Shown: one piece after another, positions 45,131-53,943 of the stretch | Layout: every line of letters begins with the position of its first letter | Position numbering within the stretch: position 1 is the first letter of the stretch | NCBI GenBank assembly: GCA_048595745.1 | Contig: CP184361.1 | Strand: one strand, 5' to 3' | Source of the DNA: Aquipseudomonas alcaligenes_A | GTDB taxonomy: Bacteria > Pseudomonadota > Gammaproteobacteria > Pseudomonadales > Pseudomonadaceae | Length of the DNA: 64,000 nt | Made by a program: the position numbers and the translations under genes | Notes under the pieces: generated by a model | Databases searched by the model: none | The model's input: only the letters and a program-made list of their open reading frames with translations | Told to the model about the DNA's origin: nothing

Positions 45131-45898
45131 TCAGTCGTAGATGTTCTTCTTCTTCCAGTCCTCTTCACCGAGTGTTTTCAGGCCCTCGGTGAGTTCGCTG
45201 GGCTCGTTTTCGGCCGGTTTGGCTTTTTCCAGAACTACTGCGTTGGCGCGCGCCAGCGAATCCTCCAGCTGCTTGAGCTGGGTCTTGTAGCGCTCGGGGT
45301 CGGGCTGCTTGCGCAGGTACTGCACGCCACGCTCGTAGGCCAGGCGAGCCTGCCCGGGGTGACCCTGTTGCATGGATTGCTGACCGAGGTTGCTGAAGAA
45401 CTCGAAGTGCAGCTGTACCAGGAGATGACGCAACTCACCCAGCCAGCGCTTGGCCTCGTTGGCCGGCAGCACGCCATCCTGCGCGGCGCGATTGATCTGG
45501 CCGTGGAGGTTCTCCAGCAGGAAGCGAATATCTTTCGCCTTGGCTTCAGTCAGGATCGGCTGAGGTGGATTGCGTACCGGTGCGCTGTCGCCCTTGGCGA
45601 TCAGCTCGCGCAGTTCGCTCAGGCGACCCATCAGGTTGATGTTCTGCTTGTCCAGCGCCAGCAGGCGTTCGCCGTAGTGCAGTTCGAAACGGCTGAGCAG
45701 CACCTTGAGCGCGGGGCTCATCAGCTGCCCGGGCATGTTCTCCGACACGTCACGGCTGCGACGCACCCGGTCATTCAAATCCGCCTTGAGCCGGGCTTTC
45801 TCCAGTTTGCTGTTCTCGACCATATGGTTGATATAGCCAATGACGAACAGCACCACTATGCCAGCGATAATCAGAGCGGTGATGACGAGTGGGGACAC
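45131..45898 (-). CDS. Single-helix membrane protein with coiled-coil cytoplasmic part
   Basis: This 255-residue protein has one N-terminal transmembrane helix (SPLVITALIIAGIVVLFVIGY) and a long, charged, mostly helical body (about 30-255), with coiled-coil-like heptads near 75-115 and TPR-like helices near 160-215. The GTG at 45898 is chosen because GGGAG lies 7 bases upstream and the helix starts immediately; the ATG at 45973 would add an unconserved N-terminus. It is conserved in Pseudomonas, function unknown. Confidence 0.75.
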   Translation of the reverse strand: MSPLVITALIIAGIVVLFVIGYINHMVENSKLEKARLKADLNDRVRRSRDVSENMPGQLMSPALKVLLSRFELHYGERLLALDKQNINLMGRLSELRELIAKGDSAPVRNPPQPILTEAKAKDIRFLLENLHGQINRAAQDGVLPANEAKRWLGELRHLLVQLHFEFFSNLGQQSMQQGHPGQARLAYERGVQYLRKQPDPERYKTQLKQLEDSLARANAVVLEKAKPAENEPSELTEGLKTLGEEDWKKKNIYD

Positions 45899-46018
45899 CG
45901 TGAAAACTCCCGAGGCGCTTCTTGATGTGCCGAGTGTAGTGCCTTCGCCATTGGGCTGATAGCGCTGGATCAATTTATGAATCGAAGTCTTTGATTTAAA
46001 AAAAGTTTTGAATGAGGC

Positions 46019-46047
46019 TTGACGCTCTTCGGTCGGCTCCCTAGAAT
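46019..46047 (+). promoter_or_regulatory. Strong sigma70-type promoter of the tRNA cluster
   Basis: TTGACG (46019-46024) and TAGAAT (46042-46047) are spaced by exactly 17 bases. A GC-rich discriminator (GCGCGCC) typical of stringently controlled stable RNA promoters follows. Transcription would begin about 60 bases before the first tRNA. Confidence 0.85.
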
Positions 46048-46118
46048 GCGCGCCACTTCAAGCGATGACGGCAACGAATTCGCAGGAAGCCGGAAAGCTG
46101 TTGTAAGCTCCGGGCCAC

Positions 46119-46194
46119 GTCCCCTTCGTCTAGTGGCCTAGGACACCGCCCTTTCACGGCGGTAACAGGGGTTCGAGTCCCCTAGGGGACGCCA
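46119..46194 (+). tRNA. tRNA-Glu (UUC), copy 1
   Basis: The 76-base cloverleaf has acceptor GTCCCCT/AGGGGAC, anticodon loop CTTTCAC giving UUC, T loop GTTCGAGTC, and an encoded 3' CCA. Confidence 0.97.
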
Positions 46195-46196
46195 TT

Positions 46197-46272
<76 letters not shown>

Positions 46273-46370
46273 AATTCTCGAAGTCTCACTTCGGTGAGGT
46301 TTCGGATAAAAGTCCAGGGTGTGGCAACACAGCCTGGCAATTCGGGAAGCTGTTATAAGCTCCTGGCCAC

Positions 46371-46446
46371 GTCCCCTTCGTCTAGTGGCCTAGGACACCG
46401 CCCTTTCACGGCGGTAACAGGGGTTCGAGTCCCCTAGGGGACGCCA
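46371..46446 (+). tRNA. tRNA-Glu (UUC), copy 2
   Basis: The 76 bases appear identical to the first tRNA-Glu in acceptor, anticodon (UUC) and T arm, with encoded CCA. Confidence 0.97.
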
Positions 46447-46447
46447 T

Positions 46448-46523
<76 letters not shown>

Positions 46524-46531
46524 AATTCACG

Positions 46532-46562
46532 AAACGCCACCCACCCGGGTGGCGTTTTCGTT
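46532..46562 (+). terminator. Terminator of the tRNA cluster
   Basis: A 10-bp stem AACGCCACCC / GGGTGGCGTT is followed by TTCGTTT, nine bases after the last tRNA. Confidence 0.85.
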
Positions 46563-46580
46563 TGTGCCGCAAGGCCATGA

Positions 46581-46608
46581 AAAAAGCCCCGCATCAGCGG
46601 GGCTTTTT
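46581..46608. terminator. Second, bidirectional terminator
   Basis: The 12-bp dyad AAAAAGCCCCGC/GCGGGGCTTTTT with an ATCA loop backs up the tRNA terminator and ends the minus-strand gene at 46613. Confidence 0.88.
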
Positions 46609-46612
46609 CGTT

Positions 46613-47023
46613 TCAGTGCTGGGCGCTGTCGTCGGGCAGGGCCAGCAGCTGTTTTTCCCGGTTCCAGTCGAACGGCTCGTCGTTCTCCTCGGCCTCGAAG
46701 CGGCGCTCGTCGAGGCGTTGATAGAGGGCGATTTCCTCATCCGGCATGAAGTGCAGGCAGTCGCCGCCGAAGAACCACAGCAGATCGCGCGGCACCAGAT
46801 GAGCGATCTGCGGGTAGCGATGGAACACCTGGCTGATGATGTCCTGGCCCAGGTACTGGCTGCTCTCCGGATCGCTGGGCAGCTGCGCGACCAGCTCGTC
46901 GAAGCGTTCGAGGAACAGCGCGTGGCTGTCGTCCTCCACCTGTTCGGCTTCGCCCAGTGCGACCAGGATGCCGCGCAGATGGGCGAGCAGGGCGAGGTGA
47001 TGGTCGAGGTAATGGGTAGGCAT
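46613..47023 (-). CDS. Conserved hypothetical protein (PA2817-like)
   Basis: This 136-residue acidic soluble protein, rich in His and Asp/Glu (MPTHYLDHHLALLAHLRGIL and FFGGDCLHFMPDEEIALYQR), belongs to a conserved Pseudomonas family that I recall under the PAO1 name PA2817. No catalytic function is known. It is transcribed toward the tRNA terminators and ends beside the second one. Confidence 0.75.
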   Translation of the reverse strand: MPTHYLDHHLALLAHLRGILVALGEAEQVEDDSHALFLERFDELVAQLPSDPESSQYLGQDIISQVFHRYPQIAHLVPRDLLWFFGGDCLHFMPDEEIALYQRLDERRFEAEENDEPFDWNREKQLLALPDDSAQH

Positions 47024-47161
47024 GGTGCGAGTCCTGAAAACATGAGCGGACGCGGATTATAGAGAGGCACACCGCGCGGCGACAGGGCCGCCATGCTTGG
47101 CCGGATTGCCGCTTTCGGCACAGGGTAGCGCCGTTAGACTGGGGCAAACAGGGAGACATTC

Positions 47162-47836
47162 ATGCACGCCAGCCTCAGCCCCGCCCGCTTCATCGACAGC
47201 GATCACCCGCTGGTCGTCGACTTTGCCGAGCGTTGGCGTGGTGCCAGCCGCGACCCGCGCGAACAGGCGGTCAACCTGTATCGGGCGGTACGCGACGAGA
47301 TCCGCTACAACCCCTACGTGTTCAGCGCCGACCACCAGACGCTCAAAGCCAGCCACGCGCTGGCAGCGGGGGAGTCCTACTGCGTGCCCAAGGCCCTGTT
47401 GCTGGCGGCCTGCGCGCGGCACTGCGGGATTCCCGCGCGCATCGGCCTGGCCGACGTGCGCAATCACCTGTCCACCCCGCGCCTGATCGAGATGCTGCGC
47501 AGCGAAGTGTTCGCCATGCATGGCTACACCGAGCTATTCCTCGAGGGACGCTGGGTCAAGGCCACGCCGGCCTTCAACCTGGCGCTATGTCGCCTGTTCA
47601 AGGTAGCGCCGCTGGAGTTCGACGGGCGCACGGACAGCGTGTTCCATCCCTTCAATGCCGAGGGCGAGCGCTATATGGAGTACCTGGTTGACCACGGCCA
47701 GTTCGATGATCTGCCGGTGGAGCTGTTCTTCGCTTACCTGCGCCAGTGCTACCCGCACCTGTTCGCAGTGGATTCGGCCTTCCTGCGCGGCGACCTGCAG
47801 GCCGAAGTCGCCGCCATGAAGCGCGTCGATAGCTGA
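47162..47836 (+). CDS. Transglutaminase-like domain protein
   Basis: This 224-residue protein has a transglutaminase-like core with the catalytic Cys in ESYCVPKALLLAACARHCGIPARI (about residues 76-99), a His in MHGYTELFLEGRWVKATP, and the Asp/Pro region after. Members of this fold act as cysteine proteases or amidases. It stands alone between the divergent PA2817-like gene and the ABC exporter operon. Confidence 0.82.
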   Translation: MHASLSPARFIDSDHPLVVDFAERWRGASRDPREQAVNLYRAVRDEIRYNPYVFSADHQTLKASHALAAGESYCVPKALLLAACARHCGIPARIGLADVRNHLSTPRLIEMLRSEVFAMHGYTELFLEGRWVKATPAFNLALCRLFKVAPLEFDGRTDSVFHPFNAEGERYMEYLVDHGQFDDLPVELFFAYLRQCYPHLFAVDSAFLRGDLQAEVAAMKRVDS

Positions 47837-47957
47837 CATCAGCCCAGCGGGCTTCTTTTCGCGGCACCGTGCAGGCAGGCTAGCCTGTAACCAGAGGTTG
47901 CAAATAGCCGCGCGCGACCTTATCTAAGCCATCCCCTTGCCGAAGTAAGCGCACACC

Positions 47958-48890
47958 ATGACCTCCGCTCTGTCCATCCGGCAGCTGACCAAGACCTACG
48001 CCAACGGCTTCCAGGCCCTCAAGGGCATCGACCTGGAGGTGGAAGAGGGCGACTTCTTCGCCCTGCTGGGCCCCAACGGCGCCGGCAAGTCCACCACCAT
48101 CGGCATCCTCTCCACCCTGGTGAACAAGAGCGGCGGTACGGTCGAGGTGTTCGGCCACGACCTCGACCGCGATCCCTCCGGCCTCAAGCGCTGCCTCGGC
48201 GTGGTGCCGCAGGAGTTCAACTTCAACCAGTTCGAGAAGTGCTTCGACATCCTCACCACCCAGGCCGGCTACTACGGCATCCCGCTCAAGCTGGCCAAGG
48301 AGCGTGCCGAGCAGTACCTGACCCAGCTCGGCCTGTGGGACAAGCGCAACAATGCCTCGCGCGAGCTGTCCGGCGGCATGAAGCGCCGTCTGATGATCGC
48401 CCGCGCGCTGATCCACCAGCCGCGCCTGCTGATCCTCGATGAGCCGACCGCCGGCGTCGACATCGAGCTGCGCCGCTCGATGTGGAGCTTCCTCACCGAG
48501 CTGAACCAGCAGGGCATCACCATCATCCTCACCACCCACTACCTGGAAGAGGCCGAGCAGCTCTGCCGTAACATCGGCATCATCGACCACGGCCGCATCG
48601 TCGAGCGCTCCAGCATGAAGGACCTGCTGAAGACGCTGCACGTGGAAACCTTCCTGCTCGACCTCAAGGAGTCGACCCTGGTCATGCCGCAGCTGAGCGG
48701 CTACCCGGCGCAGCTGGTCGACGACCATACCCTGGAAGTGCAGGTGGAGAAGAGCCAGGGCATCAACGACCTGTTCCGCCAGTTGGCGGCGCAGAAGGTC
48801 GAGGTGCTGAGCCTGCGCAACAAGAGCAACCGCCTGGAGGAGCTGTTCGTCTCCCTGGTCGAGAAGAACCTGGAAAAGGTGGCCAAATGA
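47958..48890 (+). CDS. ABC transporter ATP-binding protein (YadG/DrrA-like)
   Basis: This 310-residue ATPase has Walker A GPNGAGKST, Q-loop VVPQEFNFNQFEKCFD, signature LSGGMKRRLMIARAL, Walker B LLILDEPTAGVD and the H-loop TTHYLEEAE. Size and sequence style match E. coli YadG and DrrA-type exporters. Its stop overlaps the permease start by ATGA, making a two-gene ABC-2 exporter. Substrate unknown. Confidence 0.9.
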   Translation: MTSALSIRQLTKTYANGFQALKGIDLEVEEGDFFALLGPNGAGKSTTIGILSTLVNKSGGTVEVFGHDLDRDPSGLKRCLGVVPQEFNFNQFEKCFDILTTQAGYYGIPLKLAKERAEQYLTQLGLWDKRNNASRELSGGMKRRLMIARALIHQPRLLILDEPTAGVDIELRRSMWSFLTELNQQGITIILTTHYLEEAEQLCRNIGIIDHGRIVERSSMKDLLKTLHVETFLLDLKESTLVMPQLSGYPAQLVDDHTLEVQVEKSQGINDLFRQLAAQKVEVLSLRNKSNRLEELFVSLVEKNLEKVAK

Positions 48891-49666
48891 GCCCGGAACT
48901 CGCCTCCAACTGGGTCGCCCTGCAGACCATCGTGCGCCGCGAAGTGCGCCGCTTCATGCGTATCTGGGCGCAGACCCTGCTGCCACCGGCCATCACCATG
49001 GCCCTGTACTTCGTGATCTTCGGCCGCCTGATCGGCAGTCAGGTCGGCGGCGTGGGGCAGTACTCCTACATGGAGTTCATCGTGCCCGGCCTGATCATGA
49101 TGTCGGTGATCACCAACTCCTACAGCAACGTGGTGTCGAGCTTCTTCTCCAGCAAGTTCCAGCGCAACGTCGAGGAGCTGCTGGTATCGCCGGTATCGCC
49201 GCACACCATCCTCATCGGCTACACCATTGGCGGCGCCCTGCGCGGCCTGGCGGTAGCCCTGATCGTCACCCTGCTGTCGCTGTTCTTCACCCACCTGCAG
49301 GTACACCACCTGGGCGTGACGGTGCTGGTGATCCTGCTCACCGCCATCACCTTTTCGCTGGGCGGTTTTATCAACGCGGTGTACGCGCGCAACTTCGACG
49401 ATATTTCGATCATCCCGACTTTCGTGCTGACGCCGCTGACCTACCTGGGCGGGGTGTTCTACTCGATCAGCCTGCTGCCCGAGTTCTGGCAGACGGTGTC
49501 GCTGGCCAACCCCATCCTGCACATGGTCAACGCCTTCCGCTACGGCATCCTCGGCGTGTCCGACATCAACATCGGCATCGCCATCGGCATGATGCTGCTG
49601 GCCAGCACAGTGCTCTACATCGTCTGCATTCGCCTGCTGAAGAGCGGCCGAGGCATGCGCCAGTAA
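48887..49666 (+). CDS. ABC-2 type permease (YadH-like)
   Basis: This 259-residue membrane protein has six hydrophobic segments and the ABC-2 membrane-domain pattern, including the late LGGVFYSISLLPEFWQTVSL. Length agrees with E. coli YadH. It is translationally coupled to the ATPase gene. In PAO1 the corresponding pair lies beside copS, whereas here an insertion of about 12 kb separates them. Confidence 0.88.
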   Translation: MSPELASNWVALQTIVRREVRRFMRIWAQTLLPPAITMALYFVIFGRLIGSQVGGVGQYSYMEFIVPGLIMMSVITNSYSNVVSSFFSSKFQRNVEELLVSPVSPHTILIGYTIGGALRGLAVALIVTLLSLFFTHLQVHHLGVTVLVILLTAITFSLGGFINAVYARNFDDISIIPTFVLTPLTYLGGVFYSISLLPEFWQTVSLANPILHMVNAFRYGILGVSDINIGIAIGMMLLASTVLYIVCIRLLKSGRGMRQ

Positions 49667-49747
49667 GCATCGCGTAACATTTGCGGCGGTCGGCAAGCCC
49701 GCCCGGCATCGGTAGACTCGACCACTTGGACAACAAGAGGTCGCTCG

Positions 49748-50776
49748 ATGACTACCCGCCGCCGTCACGCTCTGTTCATCGCTTCCCTGCTCGCCATCGC
49801 CGCGCCGGCGGCCCTGGCCGAGCGACCTCCGCGGGTGGAAGTGGTGCAGCCCGAGCGGGCGCTGGTGCGCGACGAACTGGTGACTTTTGGCTCGCTGCGC
49901 TCGGACGAGTCGACCATGATCCGTCCGGAAGTCGACGGCCGCGTCGCCAGCCTGCAGTTCCGCGAGGGGCAGGCGGTCAAGGCCGGCGAGCTGCTGGTCA
50001 GCCTGGATGACGCCATCGCCCGCGCCGAGCTGGCCCAGGCCCGCGCCAATCTGGACCTGGCCGAGAAAAGCTTCGAGCGCACGCAGATGCTGTTCAAGCG
50101 TGGCGCCAGCAATGCCCAGACCCTCGACGAAGCGCAGTCGCAGCTGCAGGCGGCACGCGCCAGCCTGGCCCTGGCGCAGGCACGCCTGGACAAGACGCAA
50201 ATCCGCGCGCCCTACGACGGCGTGCTCGGCCTGCGCCTGGTCAGCGCTGGCGACTACCTCAGCGCTGGCGACGATATCGTCAACCTGGAAGTGCTCGACC
50301 CGCTCAAGGTGGATTTCCGCATCCCGCAGAAGGCGGTCAGCCAGGTGCGCCTGGGCCAGGCCATCGAGCTGAGCCTGGACGCCTATCCCGGCGAGCGTTT
50401 CCGTGGCGAGATCATCGCCCTCAACCCGCGTCTGGACGAAGTCGGCCGCAGCCAGGCGTTGCGCGCGCAGGTGGCCAATGCCGACCGGCGCCTCAAGCCC
50501 GGGCAGTTCGTCAAAGTGTCAGTGATCCTCGCCGAGCGTCCGCAGGCCCTGCTGATTCCGGAAGAGGCGGTGATGCCGCTGGGCCAGCAGCTGTTCGTCA
50601 ACCTGGTGGTGGGTGGCAAGGTCGAACGCCGGCAGATCGGCCTGGGCCAGCGCCAGCGCGGCAAGGCCGAGGTGGTCGAGGGCCTGGACGGCAGCGAAAC
50701 GCTGATCAGCGCCGGCTGGCAGAAGGTCGCGCCGGGTCGCGAGGTGCGTAGCGTGGCGCGGGGTGAGGCGCAATGA
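49748..50776 (+). CDS. RND efflux periplasmic adaptor (membrane fusion protein)
   Basis: This 342-residue protein has a cleavable signal peptide (about residues 1-24, ALAER) and the HlyD/AcrA adaptor domains. The lipoyl-like half is around VDGRVASLQFREGQAVKAGE, followed by an alpha-hairpin (85-135), then the second lipoyl half and beta-barrel (LVSAGDYLSAGDDIV). It joins the RND pump to an outer-membrane channel. Its stop overlaps the pump start by ATGA. No outer-membrane factor gene is adjacent, so a shared channel is likely. Confidence 0.9.
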   Translation: MTTRRRHALFIASLLAIAAPAALAERPPRVEVVQPERALVRDELVTFGSLRSDESTMIRPEVDGRVASLQFREGQAVKAGELLVSLDDAIARAELAQARANLDLAEKSFERTQMLFKRGASNAQTLDEAQSQLQAARASLALAQARLDKTQIRAPYDGVLGLRLVSAGDYLSAGDDIVNLEVLDPLKVDFRIPQKAVSQVRLGQAIELSLDAYPGERFRGEIIALNPRLDEVGRSQALRAQVANADRRLKPGQFVKVSVILAERPQALLIPEEAVMPLGQQLFVNLVVGGKVERRQIGLGQRQRGKAEVVEGLDGSETLISAGWQKVAPGREVRSVARGEAQ

Positions 50777-53700
50777 CCCTGTCCGATGTCTGCATCCGCC
50801 GGCCGGTGTTCGCCACCGTGCTGTCGCTGATCATCGTGCTGCTCGGCCTGCTGGCCTACCAGCGCCTGGCGGTGCGCGAATACCCCAACATCGACGTGCC
50901 GATCGTCACGGTCAACGTCATGTACCCCGGCGCCAGCCCGGAGATCATGGAATCGCAGGTCGCCCAGCCGGTCGAGGATGTGCTCTCCGGCATCGAGGGC
51001 CTGGACTTCGTCAGCTCCATCAGCCGCTCGGAGAACACCCAGATCACCGCGCAGTTCCGCCTTGGCACCGACTCCGACGAGGCGGCCAACGACGTACGCG
51101 ACCGCCTGGGCCGGGTGCGCAGCCTGCTGCCGGACGAGATCAACGAACCGATGGTGCAGAAGGTCGAGGCCGACGCCCAGCCGGTGATCTGGCTGGCCTT
51201 CTACAGCGAGCGTTTCTCCGCCATGGAGATCACCGACGTGATCGAGCGGGTGGTGCAGGATCGCCTGCAGACCATTCCCGGCGTGTCCGAGGTGCTGATC
51301 CGCGGGGCGCGCACCTATGCCATGCGCATCTGGCTGGATCCGGAGAAGCTGGCCGCGCATGACCTGACGGTGCAGGACGTGGAGGACGCCCTGCGCCGGC
51401 AGAACGTGGAGATTCCCGCCGGGCGCATCGAGTCGGTGCAGCGCGAGTTCTCCGTACTGGCGGAAACCGACCTGCAGACCCCCGAGCAATTCAACCAGTT
51501 GATCCTCGACGACTCGCGCGGCTACCTGCTGCGCCTGGCCGACGTCGGCCACGCCGAGATCGGCGCCGCCGACGAGCGCACCCTGGCGCGCTTCAACGGC
51601 CGCTCGGCGGTGGCCGTGGGGATGATCAAGCAGGCCACGGCCAACCCGCTGGACATCTCCGATGGCCTGGAGCAGGCGTTGCCCAGCCTGCGCAAGCTGC
51701 TGCCCGAGGGTATGGAGATGCAGGTGTCGAACGACAACTCGCAGTTCATCCGCGAGTCGATCGACAACGTCTACACCACCATCTGGGAAGCGGTGCTGCT
51801 GGTTATCCTGATCATCTTCCTGTTCCTCCGCTCGCTGCGCGCCACCCTGATCCCGCTGGTGACCATCCCGGTGTCGCTGATCGGCGCCTGCGCGCTGATG
51901 GCGCTGATGGGCTTCTCCATCAACACCCTGACCCTGCTGGCCATGGTGCTGGCCATCGGCCTGGTGGTGGACGACGCCATCGTCGTGCTGGAAAACATCC
52001 ACCGGCACATCGAGCAGGGCATGAGTCCCCTGCGGGCGGCCTTTGTCGGCAGCCGCGAGATCGCCTTCCCGGTGATCGCCATGACCCTGACCCTGGCCGC
52101 GGTGTACGCGCCGATCGGCTTCATGCAGGGCACGACGGGAAAACTCTTCACCGAATTCGCCTGGACTCTGGCCGGCGCCGTGCTGGTGTCCGGCTTCGTC
52201 GCCCTGACCCTGTCGCCGATGATGTGCGCCTACCTGCTCAAGGCGCACCAGCCGCAGCAGCGCCACAGCCGCCTGTACAATGTCATCGAGCGTGGCCTGG
52301 AGGGGCTGAACCAGGGCTATGGGCGTCTGCTGCAGCGGGTGCTGCGCGCCTGGTGGCTGGTGCTGGTGGTGCTGGCGGCGATGCTCGCCCTGAGCGCCTG
52401 GCTGTTCCTCGGGCTGCGCAGCGAGCTGGCGCCGACCGAGGACACCGGCACCATCGTCGGCTCGATCAACGGCCCGGACGGCGCCACCCTCGGCTACACC
52501 AGCCGCTACGCCAAACAGCTGGAGGAGGCCTACGCCTCCATCCCCGAGGCCAATCGCTACATGGTCATCGTCGGTTTTCCCACGGTGGCCCAGGGCCTGT
52601 CGTTCATGAAGCTGGAGGACTGGGACGAGCGTGAGCGCAGCCAGTTCGAGATCCGCGACGAACTGCTGCCCAAGCTGCAGGATATTCCCGGCGTGCGCGC
52701 CTTTCCGATCAACCGGCCGCCGCTGGGGCAGAGCGCGCGCAACCAGCCGGTCAACTTCGTGATCCGCTCCTCGCTGGAATACGCCGAGCTGCAGCCCTAC
52801 GTCGAGCAGCTGCTGGCCGAGGTGCGCCACTACCCGGGCCTAGAAAGCCTGGACAGCGACCTCAAGCTCAACACGCCGCAGCTCAAGGTCACGGTCAACC
52901 GCGAGCAGGCGGTGGCGGTGGGCACCGACGTGGCCACCATCGGCCGCAGCCTGGAGAGCCTGTTCGGCAGCCGCCAGGTGACCCGCTTCAAGCAGAACGG
53001 CGAGCAGTACGACGTGCTGGTGCAGTTGCAGGACGTCGACCGCAGCAACCCCGACGACCTCAATCGTGTCTACGTGCGCGGCCGTGACGGCAGCATGGTG
53101 CAGCTGTCCAACCTGATCGAGGTGCGCGAGACGGTGGCGCCGCGCGAGCTTAACCACTTCAACCAGCTGCGTGCGGTCACGGTAACCGCCAACGTCGGCT
53201 CCGGCTACACCCTGGGCCAGGCACTCGATCACCTGGAGGAGCGGGCAAGGGCGATCTTCCCGCCCGACACCCAGTTCGACTACACCGGCACCTCGCGCGA
53301 CTTCAAGGAGTCCGAGAGCGGGGTGGCGCTGATCTTCGTGCTGGCCCTGGTGTTCATCTTCCTGGTGCTGGCGGCGCAGTTCGAGAGCTTCCTCGACCCG
53401 CTGATCATCCTTTTCAGCGTGCCGCTGTCGATGGCCGGCGCGCTGCTGGCGCTGACCCTGTTCGGCGGCACCCTGAACATCTACTCGCAAGTTGGCCTGG
53501 TGACCCTGATCGGGCTGATCACCAAGCACGGCATCCTTATCGTCGAGTTCGCCAACCACCTGCTGCGCGAAGGCCGCGAGTTGGGCGAGGCGGTGCTGGA
53601 GGCGGCGCTGCAGCGCCTGCGGCCGATCCTGATGACCACCGGGGCGATGGTCCTCGGCGCGGTACCCCTGGCCATCGCCAGCGGCGCCGGCGCCGAGAGC

Positions 53701-53841
53701 CGCCAGCAGATCGGCATGGTCATAGTCGGCGGCCTGCTGGTGGGCACCTTCTTCACCCTGTTCGTGGTGCCGACGCTGTACATGCTGCTGCGTCGCTGGC
53801 GGCCGATTAAGGTGGGGCAGGGGGAGGTGGGGTTGGCTTAG
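50773..53841 (+). CDS. RND (HAE1-type) efflux pump permease
   Basis: This 1022-residue pump has about twelve transmembrane helices and two large periplasmic loops. The proton-relay region GLVVDDAIVVLENIHRHIEQ in helix 4 contains the paired Asp residues essential for transport. The N-terminus (CIRRPVFATVLSLIIVLLGL) and PGASPEIMESQVAQPVE are characteristic of HAE1 pumps. Substrates may be drugs or membrane-active compounds, not predictable here. It forms an operon with the adaptor. Confidence 0.93.
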   Translation: MTLSDVCIRRPVFATVLSLIIVLLGLLAYQRLAVREYPNIDVPIVTVNVMYPGASPEIMESQVAQPVEDVLSGIEGLDFVSSISRSENTQITAQFRLGTDSDEAANDVRDRLGRVRSLLPDEINEPMVQKVEADAQPVIWLAFYSERFSAMEITDVIERVVQDRLQTIPGVSEVLIRGARTYAMRIWLDPEKLAAHDLTVQDVEDALRRQNVEIPAGRIESVQREFSVLAETDLQTPEQFNQLILDDSRGYLLRLADVGHAEIGAADERTLARFNGRSAVAVGMIKQATANPLDISDGLEQALPSLRKLLPEGMEMQVSNDNSQFIRESIDNVYTTIWEAVLLVILIIFLFLRSLRATLIPLVTIPVSLIGACALMALMGFSINTLTLLAMVLAIGLVVDDAIVVLENIHRHIEQGMSPLRAAFVGSREIAFPVIAMTLTLAAVYAPIGFMQGTTGKLFTEFAWTLAGAVLVSGFVALTLSPMMCAYLLKAHQPQQRHSRLYNVIERGLEGLNQGYGRLLQRVLRAWWLVLVVLAAMLALSAWLFLGLRSELAPTEDTGTIVGSINGPDGATLGYTSRYAKQLEEAYASIPEANRYMVIVGFPTVAQGLSFMKLEDWDERERSQFEIRDELLPKLQDIPGVRAFPINRPPLGQSARNQPVNFVIRSSLEYAELQPYVEQLLAEVRHYPGLESLDSDLKLNTPQLKVTVNREQAVAVGTDVATIGRSLESLFGSRQVTRFKQNGEQYDVLVQLQDVDRSNPDDLNRVYVRGRDGSMVQLSNLIEVRETVAPRELNHFNQLRAVTVTANVGSGYTLGQALDHLEERARAIFPPDTQFDYTGTSRDFKESESGVALIFVLALVFIFLVLAAQFESFLDPLIILFSVPLSMAGALLALTLFGGTLNIYSQVGLVTLIGLITKHGILIVEFANHLLREGRELGEAVLEAALQRLRPILMTTGAMVLGAVPLAIASGAGAESRQQIGMVIVGGLLVGTFFTLFVVPTLYMLLRRWRPIKVGQGEVGLA

Positions 53842-53943
53842 GGTGTTTGCAGGCGATGTGGTTGGCTGTTGTCGGCCAGAAGCTGCCAGCCTGCAAAGTT
53901 CATGTACCATTTGTCTGAATAACCATCTAGCGAGCATGCACGC

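Noticed and set aside
50383..52830. Long minus-strand open frame (about 815 codons) antisense to the RND pump
   Set aside because: It is rich in His, Gln and Arg, typical of antisense frames in high-GC genes, and the plus-strand RND motifs are complete.
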